NCBI GenBank assembly: GCA_946482165.1
Contig: CAMLQS010000266.1
Coordinates: 1 to 7,169 of the forward strand
Length of the DNA stretch: 7,169 bases
From: an uncultured Verrucomicrobiota bacterium
GTDB lineage: Bacteria > Verrucomicrobiota > Verrucomicrobiae > Opitutales > Opitutaceae
Direction: 5' to 3'
Shown here: piece after piece, positions 4,201-7,169 of the stretch
Position numbering within the stretch: the first letter of the stretch is position 1
How the letters are laid out: each line of letters opens with the position of its first letter
Position numbers and translations under genes: made by a program
Notes under the pieces: model-generated
What the model was told of the DNA's origin: nothing
The model's database searches: none
The model's input: the letters and a program-made list of their open reading frames with translations, nothing else

Positions 4201-7090
4201 GGCGAACTTCGTTCCAACCCATTTCGTAATCGCCGCCGGCCAGTTGGACAACGCGGGGGCGGAGGAAATCGTGGTAGGCGCCGATGGCGATCCGGGATCC
4301 TCGTCCAATTCCGTGAGTATATATGGCACCGCAGGCGGGACACTTACCCGGACCGAACTGCCGGTGGATGTTGGCTCATACGGGGTCACCTCCCTTGCGG
4401 TAGGACAACTCGGCACGCGGCCCCCGGCCATCTACCTCGGCCTGCGCAAACCCGGCGGCAACGGACGCGTGGTTGAACTTCAGAAGACCGGCTCGGTGTG
4501 GCTGACCTCGGTGATCGCCGAATCGATTTCCGAGGCGGCCTATGTCACTGCCATCCGCAGCACGGCCTCCGGCGGCGACTTAATTTTCACCTTCGCGCCC
4601 AGGTTCGGTCCGGACGGAGCTCTTTATCGAGCCGTTCATGAAGACGAGCGCTGGAAAGTATCCCTGCTAGACACCGCCGCCAGTCACCCGACCGCAACAA
4701 ATCCGCTGAGCCCGGCGGCGCGTGGACCAGGGCTAATAATAACAGCTGACACAACAAATCCTATTCTACGCCTCCTCGATGCCGGCCCCCTCCAAGCCAT
4801 CTCTTCCAGGACCTACCAAAGCGTCGACGAATTTAATGGAGAAACGCTGTCTCCACTCTGGTCCACAGGGGGAACCGCCAGTGGAGGATCATCTTGGTCC
4901 GCAGGCCAGTCAGGTGGCCTTGCTCGATTGAACGCCACCGCGCACTTCAGTATAGGCAGTTCGGCATCGGCGTCGATGCAGATCATTTTGCAACCTTTCA
5001 TGGATGGAGAGTCACTGGTCATATCAATACCCCAGTTAGGCCATTCTGACAGCAGGTCGGGCGGCAGTTGTGCTGTCCGTCTCGGTGATACTACAATCTA
5101 CTCCCTAGGTGCCGGCCAAAATGCGAGCAACGTGTCCATTCATCTATTTAAGATGGGAAGCTTTGTCTATTTTCGCACCAAAACCGGTGTCGCCTCGTGG
5201 ACCACCTGGAACAGCGGGAGCGTGTCTAACACCCTTCGATGTGAGGTCTCTGTAGTAAAGAATGGCGCCGGCCCGGCCCAAGGCGCGGGGATCGATTGTG
5301 ATTACATCCGATATATGGGACTTGGATCGCTTGTGAACGCGGGCTCGTCTCCGATCGATTTCTCCAACGCGGAGGCCGCCTATCGTTCGGCCGGCAATAC
5401 TTGGTATTTCAAAACCCCGGCTTCCCAATCTTGGCGGGATGCTCAGCTCTACGCCTTTGCACGCGGCGGCAACTTGGCCACTGTCCCATCGGCCGACACC
5501 CACACGTGGCTCCACGGCAGATTTCCGGGCGAATTTTGGACGGGTTACTATCGCGACTTCACCACCACCCCGTGGAAATGGGTCGGAAATTCCGTCGCCG
5601 TCCCCACCCCGTTACCGTGGGCCTCCGGTCAGCCCGAAGCCGGAACGGATCAGCTTTTCGTGTTCTCCAATAATGGCTCGTGGTCTTCGGCCACCGGCAC
5701 CGAGCTCAAATCGGCGGTCTTCGAAGTGGGCGCCCCTTTGGTCGAGGTCTCCACCACCGTCGAGCCCGAGCCGGCCGTCTCCCATCGTCTCCAGTGGGCG
5801 GGACAGACGCTCGCCACCGGACGCTTCAATTCCACGAGCCCCGCGCAAACCTCCGTCGTGGAAGCCCTGATCGACGACAAAGACGATTCCGGCACGGTCA
5901 GCGCGGGAGACGAATTTGTCATCGCCGAACTCGTTCTCGACGGCTCACCGGCGCAAACCCGCACCTTGGTGCGCCGTCCGCTCACCGACGGCGCCTTGGC
6001 CTCCAGCTACGGCCTCGCCACCGTGCGCAATCGCGCAAACTCCGGCGATCTCCTCGTCACGGCCGAGCCCGATGGGCAGGTCTTCGCTTGGCTGCCGCCC
6101 AGTGGCGGCGGAGGCCCGCTCACTCGCCATCTCCTCAGCGTCGAGCATGCCGGCCAAGGCTGGCATGCTCTGGCGCGGGTGGCGATGGGCGGCGGCACCG
6201 ATGGTCTCGTCGGCCTGCGCGTCGCCCCGGCCACTCCGCAAACCGTCGACCTTGTTTTTTGGTCGCCCAGCGATCTCGGTTTCACGGCCCCTCCGGTCAT
6301 CCAGCAATCCTTGCCCAGCGCCCGCATCGCCCCGACGCCGGCCTCCGGCGGAGCCCAATCCCGCGTGGACGTCACCCTCTGGGACAGCGAGGGCAACGCA
6401 TCCCGCATCGCCCTGCAGTATCAATGTCCGCCGCTCGCCGGGCTCTGGCAAAACGCCACCCTCCTTTCCGTGGGCGGATTGCCCGCCTCAAGTCTGCCCA
6501 CGCTCCCCGCGCCCGCAACCGGCGCCACCCATGCAACCATATGGAACTCCGCTCACGATCTGACCCTCATCGCCGACACGCCCGTGCTCCTTCGGGCTCG
6601 TGCCACTGATCTTAGCGGCACCGGCGCCTGGTCCGAGCCGATGTATTATCTAGTGGAGCTTCCGACCGACACCGACGCGGATGGCATGCCCGATTCATGG
6701 GAATCCACGCATGGTTTGAATCCCGCGCTCGCCGACGGCTCCGGGGACTTGGACAACGACGGGATCAAGAATCTCTTGGAATTTGCGCTTGGCCTGAATC
6801 CGGCCCTACCGGCCTCGACCGGCTTGCCCACGGTTTTCCTAGGCGACGTCACCGGAGACATAGCAGTTCCTGGAGAGGCGAGCTACCTCACGCTCCTCGT
6901 CAGTCGAAACCAAGCGGCCTCGGCGCTGAATTTCCGCGTTGAGGTAAGCGCCGACCTGATCACGTGGACGTCCGCTCCGGACACCGTTACGACCTTGGAA
7001 AATTCTCCGACATTGCTGAAGGTTCGCGACAACATCGCGACATCTCCCGGCTCGCGGCGTTTCATCCGGCTAAAGGTTTCGCCTCCCTGA
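1181..7090 (+). CDS. Giant exported multidomain protein: LamG, TSP3-like calcium repeats, RHS fragment, FG-GAP-like, C-type-lectin-like
   Basis: A complete 1969-residue protein; the ATG follows a GGGAGG site and is followed at once by a signal peptide (residues 1-32). Domains in order, approximate residues: LamG-like jellyroll 37-250; second LamG-like 277-456 (FSISTWIKGEG, WAHIVLTYDG, NIDDFALFSRALT); DNRLRE-like beta module 464-662; carboxypeptidase-regulatory-like sandwich 667-757 (YQVTAYVDTNDN); TSP3/EF-loop repeats 760-875; YD fragment 881-936; TSP3 pair 941-993; FG-GAP/VCBS-like 1011-1200; beta-rich module 1205-1390; C-type-lectin-like 1405-1517; second FG-GAP-like 1536-1698; Ig/FN3-like 1703-1828; TSP3 pair 1829-1876; C-terminal domain 1879-1969. 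I saw no catalytic motif. Asp-rich loops should bind calcium, while LamG and lectin folds commonly bind glycans, so surface adhesion or carbohydrate binding is inferred. It shares an ATGA overlap with the RHS gene and is probably in its operon. Domain boundaries were drawn by eye; the exported multidomain call is firm, individual weaker folds less so. Confidence 0.9.
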   Translation: MKTLPHASLIGKLSALVSIGLGSISVTQFAHAQGTSVNTHHATLNHPQSQYFSAQDSPSLSVTGDLTLEAWINLASLPAMNQAMDLFSKYSLVNGNCSFLFKLFNHNGTHKLFAWVSNTGDDISLTTINWNIPVVVGEWQHVAVVYRTSGIIELWVNGVSQGTVSTGITSIYDGNERFLIGFDGRASNNNYHNGLIDEVRYWAVARTGHDIRSTMFSELAGTEPGLRGYWRLNGSLEDSSGNGNVLSNVNNASLTPDDLPFVAANSQMPACVDSFVKGLWRFDGDTTDASGNLTSATATNLTVSNSFGKFSGGAHFNGSSSVLNTQQTLIQPGASFSISTWIKGEGWFCDQVQAQAQRRGLHCSYSANEIAFRFYQDDLNAPATNNPAEWAHIVLTYDGATRARKIYKNGILLASDVAGGDLTAAAPFRIGVASGNYFSGNIDDFALFSRALTAEEIMKYHGGIVSARFTSDPSDSILRQEGSSWADTRNATSAASISSTDYISTEKSGATYSISAPYFPFDTSRLPASGIEINHATLNVYVGTDSAGSDGIAVIQTDQATWNGITPADYPRRNATEGSLRRSEKINSNYNTWSLNSAGRSFIAQSGQTKPATASASGKTQLGLRWAKDLDNVAPIDRDFALISTGNAAANRPYLLVEYTADLTTANISGSLLGTGLPPGVLRLTATAATANGSSAWISLGNYTLTSLPKGLLYQVTAYVDTNDNQIQDPLEWTGDYAANPLSLNESKTDINITLAPPVDTDGDGMPDRWETGHGLTVGLNDAGLDKDGDGLKNIQELWLGLGANDPDSDDDTLTDFAEVNRWGTDPLLGDSDKDGLPDRWETDHGLDPRRNDADEDHDFDFVSNRDEYNGGINPTNPASGFSGTDGVSDYVRGQPGQSTWQALYDRNDRLLGTRDARGASFANRYDGNGNLTHQAKLGLDGDGDGLSDLWEFAHGLDPNSASGADGASGDGDGDGWTNLQEQTGRSGPLDITEKPGANGIVTTSQTANFVPTHFVIAAGQLDNAGAEEIVVGADGDPGSSSNSVSIYGTAGGTLTRTELPVDVGSYGVTSLAVGQLGTRPPAIYLGLRKPGGNGRVVELQKTGSVWLTSVIAESISEAAYVTAIRSTASGGDLIFTFAPRFGPDGALYRAVHEDERWKVSLLDTAASHPTATNPLSPAARGPGLIITADTTNPILRLLDAGPLQAISSRTYQSVDEFNGETLSPLWSTGGTASGGSSWSAGQSGGLARLNATAHFSIGSSASASMQIILQPFMDGESLVISIPQLGHSDSRSGGSCAVRLGDTTIYSLGAGQNASNVSIHLFKMGSFVYFRTKTGVASWTTWNSGSVSNTLRCEVSVVKNGAGPAQGAGIDCDYIRYMGLGSLVNAGSSPIDFSNAEAAYRSAGNTWYFKTPASQSWRDAQLYAFARGGNLATVPSADTHTWLHGRFPGEFWTGYYRDFTTTPWKWVGNSVAVPTPLPWASGQPEAGTDQLFVFSNNGSWSSATGTELKSAVFEVGAPLVEVSTTVEPEPAVSHRLQWAGQTLATGRFNSTSPAQTSVVEALIDDKDDSGTVSAGDEFVIAELVLDGSPAQTRTLVRRPLTDGALASSYGLATVRNRANSGDLLVTAEPDGQVFAWLPPSGGGGPLTRHLLSVEHAGQGWHALARVAMGGGTDGLVGLRVAPATPQTVDLVFWSPSDLGFTAPPVIQQSLPSARIAPTPASGGAQSRVDVTLWDSEGNASRIALQYQCPPLAGLWQNATLLSVGGLPASSLPTLPAPATGATHATIWNSAHDLTLIADTPVLLRARATDLSGTGAWSEPMYYLVELPTDTDADGMPDSWESTHGLNPALADGSGDLDNDGIKNLLEFALGLNPALPASTGLPTVFLGDVTGDIAVPGEASYLTLLVSRNQAASALNFRVEVSADLITWTSAPDTVTTLENSPTLLKVRDNIATSPGSRRFIRLKVSPP
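1289..2548 (+). other. Tandem LamG-like jellyroll domains
   Basis: Two concanavalin/LamG-type domains in tandem (about residues 37-250 and 277-456). Each has the hallmark strands: LTLEAWINL, EWQHVAVVYRTSG, IIELWVNGVSQG and GLIDEVRYWAVAR in the first; FSISTWIKGEG, EWAHIVLTYDGAT, RKIYKNGILLAS and GNIDDFALFSRAL in the second. A W-R-[LF]-x-G motif with D-[SA]-S-G-N appears twice, at residues 229-243 and 280-292, marking the duplicated unit boundary. LamG domains are usually glycan- or protein-binding. Confidence 0.8.
2233..2267. repeat. Perfect 10-bp inverted repeat inside the second LamG domain
   Basis: AGTGCAGGCC at 2233-2242 is exactly mirrored by GGCCTGCACT at 2258-2267, with a 15-base loop. 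The repeat lies in coding sequence, between the codons of Cys349 and Cys363, and its product is a Gln/Ala/Arg-rich stretch (DQVQAQAQRRGLH). It could form an RNA or DNA hairpin. No T-run follows, so it is not a standard terminator. Confidence 0.6.
2570..3451 (+). other. DNRLRE-like beta module followed by carboxypeptidase-regulatory-like sandwich
   Basis: Residues 464-662 resemble a DNRLRE-type beta domain: SDSILRQEGSSWADTRNA opens it, FDTSRLPASGIEINHATLNV gives the typical 'structural element' strand, and RPYLLVEYTAD closes it. Residues 667-757 (ISGSLLGTGLPPGVLRLTAT, YTLTSLPKGLLYQVTAYVDT, INITLAPP) resemble the carboxypeptidase-regulatory-like sandwich often placed before calcium repeats in secreted proteins. 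Both calls rest on pattern memory and are moderate. Confidence 0.5.
3458..3805 (+). repeat. TSP3-like/EF-loop calcium repeats, first block
   Basis: Residues 760-875 carry Asp-rich loops: DTDGDGMPDRWETGHGL, LDKDGDGLKNIQEL, DPDSDDDTLTDFAEVN, DSDKDGLPDRWETDHGLDP and DADEDHDFDFVSNRDEYN. The alternation of a 'PDRWE..HGL' half and a '(K/S)N..E' half is a two-part unit that recurs later in the protein. Such loops bind calcium and stiffen extracellular stalks. The last half (DEDHDFDF) has lost the Gly and is degenerate. Confidence 0.8.
3821..3988 (+). other. RHS/YD-repeat-like fragment within the large protein
   Basis: Residues 881-936 contain two YD-type motifs, LYDRNDRLLGTRDARG and RYDGNGNLTH, separated by one repeat length. 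It is preceded by a GVSDYVRGQPGQSTWQA segment. Two repeats cannot form an RHS shell, so this is either a short structural module or a remnant. It is flanked on both sides by TSP3-like repeats, and the gene immediately upstream is itself an RHS gene. Confidence 0.7.
4001..4159 (+). repeat. TSP3-like calcium repeat pair, second block
   Basis: Residues 941-993: DGDGDGLSDLWEFAHGLDP followed by GDGDGDGWTNLQEQ. This repeats the two-part unit of the first block, with an eleven-residue Ser/Ala/Gly/Asp spacer. The DNA has short GGCGATGGCGATGG-type reiterations that could allow slippage. Confidence 0.75.
4211..4780 (+). other. FG-GAP/VCBS-like (propeller-like) region 1
   Basis: Residues 1011-1200 repeat an 'x-G-Q-L-[D/G]-x-x-x-x-[E/P]-x-[I]-x-[V/L]-G' pattern: VIAAGQLDNAGAEEIVVGAD and SLAVGQLGTRPPAIYLGLR, followed by GDLIFTFAP and GPGLIITAD strands. 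This resembles FG-GAP/VCBS blades, which build beta-propellers in exported proteins. Fewer than seven blades are visible by eye. Confidence 0.5.
4793..5350 (+). other. Lower-GC beta-rich module of unknown family
   Basis: Residues about 1205-1390. It begins with a F-N-G-x-x-L-S-P-x-W motif (EFNGETLSPLWSTGG), which in other proteins opens concanavalin-like jellyrolls, and continues with strands ending in CDYIRYMG. Hand counts give about 55% GC over 4801-5280 against about 67-68% for 6001-6060 and 6121-6180. It holds three of the protein's eight cysteines (1297, 1354, 1373). An inserted glycan-binding-like jellyroll is the best guess; the fold is not certain. Confidence 0.45.
5393..5731 (+). other. 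C-type-lectin-like domain lacking cysteines
   Basis: Residues 1405-1517 follow the C-type lectin order: WYFKTPASQSWRDAQLYAFA, RGGNLATVPSADTHTWL, EFWTGYYRD, WKWVGN, WASGQPEAG (in the position of the EPN/QPD sugar loop), GSWSSATG (in place of the usual W-N/D-D), and AVFEVG. There is no cysteine in the domain, so the two usual disulfides are absent. Bacterial members of this fold often lack them. Sugar binding is plausible but not shown. Confidence 0.7.
5786..6274 (+). other. FG-GAP/VCBS-like region 2 with an EF-hand-type loop
   Basis: Residues 1536-1698 repeat blade-like strands (LQWAGQTLATGRFN, SSYGLATVRN, GDLLVTAEPDGQVFAWLP, WHALARVAMGGGTDGLVGLR). Residues 1566-1577, DKDDSGTVSAGD, match an EF-hand/dockerin-type loop with Asp1566, Asp1568, Ser1570, Gly1571 and Asp1577 as ligand-position residues; Glu1578 follows. 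Calcium binding is inferred. Confidence 0.5.
6143..6170. repeat. 28-bp near-perfect palindrome in coding sequence
   Basis: GAGCATGCCGGCC (6143-6155) and GGCTGGCATGCTC (6158-6170) are reverse complements except for one position, which would be a G-U pair in RNA. Only two bases separate the arms. The nine outer base pairs are perfect. It encodes EHAGQGWHAL in the second FG-GAP-like region. No T-run follows, so it is not an intrinsic terminator. Confidence 0.65.
6665..6808 (+). repeat. TSP3-like calcium repeat pair, third block
   Basis: Residues 1829-1876: DTDADGMPDSWESTHGLNP then GDLDNDGIKNLLEFALGLNP. It is the same two-part unit as in the blocks near residues 760 and 941 and the best preserved copy. 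In many secreted proteins of this style such a pair sits just before the C-terminal domain, as here. Confidence 0.8.
6815..7087 (+). other. Conserved-looking C-terminal domain (possible sorting or anchoring domain)
   Basis: Residues 1879-1969 read as beta strands: LPTVFLGDVTGD, EASYLTLLVSRNQ, LNFRVEVSADLITWTSAPD, LLKVRDNIA and SRRFIRLKVSPP. I recall the 'VEVS.DL.TW' plus 'RRF.RL.V' ending from many large verrucomicrobial and planctomycete proteins following a TSP3 pair. It has no LPXTG, PEP-CTERM or T9SS-type motif. A role in sorting or anchoring is a guess from its terminal position. Confidence 0.5.
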
Positions 7091-7114
7091 CCTCAACCGT
7101 GGCGGATCTGAGGC

Positions 7115-7168
7115 CTATTTGTGGTCCCAGGGGAAACTCACGACCACGCGCGGCGCCTTCCACACCTC
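7115..7168 (-). other. Possible C-terminal end of a convergent minus-strand gene
   Basis: On the minus strand a frame runs from the window edge to a TAG at 7117-7115 and reads EVWKAPRVVVSFPWDHK. Fifteen of its seventeen sense codons end in G or C, as expected for a coding frame here. A convergent neighbour 24 bp beyond the large gene would be an ordinary arrangement. The segment is too short to identify, and a plus-strand frame over the same bases is also GC-rich at third positions. Confidence 0.25.
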
Positions 7169-7169
7169 G

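Noticed and set aside
4837..4886. Short inverted repeats (TGGAGA/TCTCCA and CTCCACT/AGTGGAG) near the start of the lower-GC module
   Set aside because: Arms of 6-7 bp are expected by chance over this length, and the two pairings share bases and exclude each other.
5680..6609. Long open frames overlapping the large gene in other frames, including 309 codons on + and 168 on -
   Set aside because: They lie wholly inside the large coding region, are Arg/Pro/Ser-rich as expected from high-GC shadow frames, and show no domain or ribosome-binding site.
7091..7113. CCTCA/TGAGG inverted repeat just after the stop of the large gene, as a terminator
   Set aside because: The stem is only 5 bp with a 13-base loop and is not followed by a T-run; too weak to call.
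7074..7169. Plus-strand open frame reading DLNRGGSEAYLWSQGKL as a further RHS gene
   Set aside because: It opens after a stop at 7071-7073, overlaps the end of the large gene, has no ATG in the window, and the RHS likeness is vague; it competes with a minus-strand frame over the same bases.
1..7169. CRISPR array, tRNA, rRNA, insertion sequence or attachment site
   Set aside because: No regularly spaced direct repeats, no tRNA-like cloverleaf, no transposase frame and no terminal inverted repeats were seen; nearly all of the window is coding.

Overview
The window holds the end of one gene and the whole of a second, very large one. Both are on the + strand and they overlap by 4 bp (ATGA). The composition is GC-rich with C/G at most third positions. 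The architecture of the large protein is a style I know mainly from Verrucomicrobiota (Opitutae-like): paired calcium-loop repeats of the form D-x-D-x-D-G-x-P-D-x-W-E-x-x-H-G-L-x-P, LamG jellyrolls, a short RHS (YD) passage and a C-terminal 'EVSADLITWT...RRFIRLKV' domain. The lineage call is inference from this style; no rRNA or housekeeping gene is present to confirm it.

Region 1 (3-1184) is the C-terminal end of an RHS-repeat protein whose start lies outside the window. It carries the RHS-associated core up to a DPNG motif (nt 486-497). A lower-GC variable tip follows, with a short hydrophobic segment, a low-complexity Ser/Thr/Ala/Asn linker and a terminal LysM (peptidoglycan-binding) domain. 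No toxin domain is recognisable in the tip and no small immunity gene follows it.

Region 2 (1181-7090) encodes a 1969-residue exported multidomain protein. In order it has: signal peptide; two LamG-like jellyrolls; a DNRLRE-like beta module; a carboxypeptidase-regulatory-like beta sandwich; thrombospondin-type-3/EF-loop repeats; an RHS-like YD fragment; more TSP3-like repeats; an FG-GAP/VCBS-like repeat region; a lower-GC beta-rich module; a cysteine-free C-type-lectin-like domain; a second FG-GAP-like region with an EF-hand loop; an Ig/FN3-like stretch; a last TSP3 pair; and a conserved C-terminal domain. No catalytic domain was recognised, so an adhesin, carbohydrate-binding or surface-scaffold role is the best inference.

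Region 3 (7091-7169) is only 79 bp and has no complete gene. A minus-strand frame ending at 7115 could be the tail of a convergent gene, but this is weak.

The ATGA overlap and a GGGAGG ribosome-binding site imply that the two genes are co-transcribed and translationally coupled. A working hypothesis is that the RHS-LysM protein and the large lectin-like protein act together at the cell envelope. The best leads are the sharp GC drop at the RHS tip, the LysM tip in place of a toxin, the YD fragment inside the second protein, the lower-GC module between its two propeller-like regions, and two strong inverted repeats inside the coding sequence.
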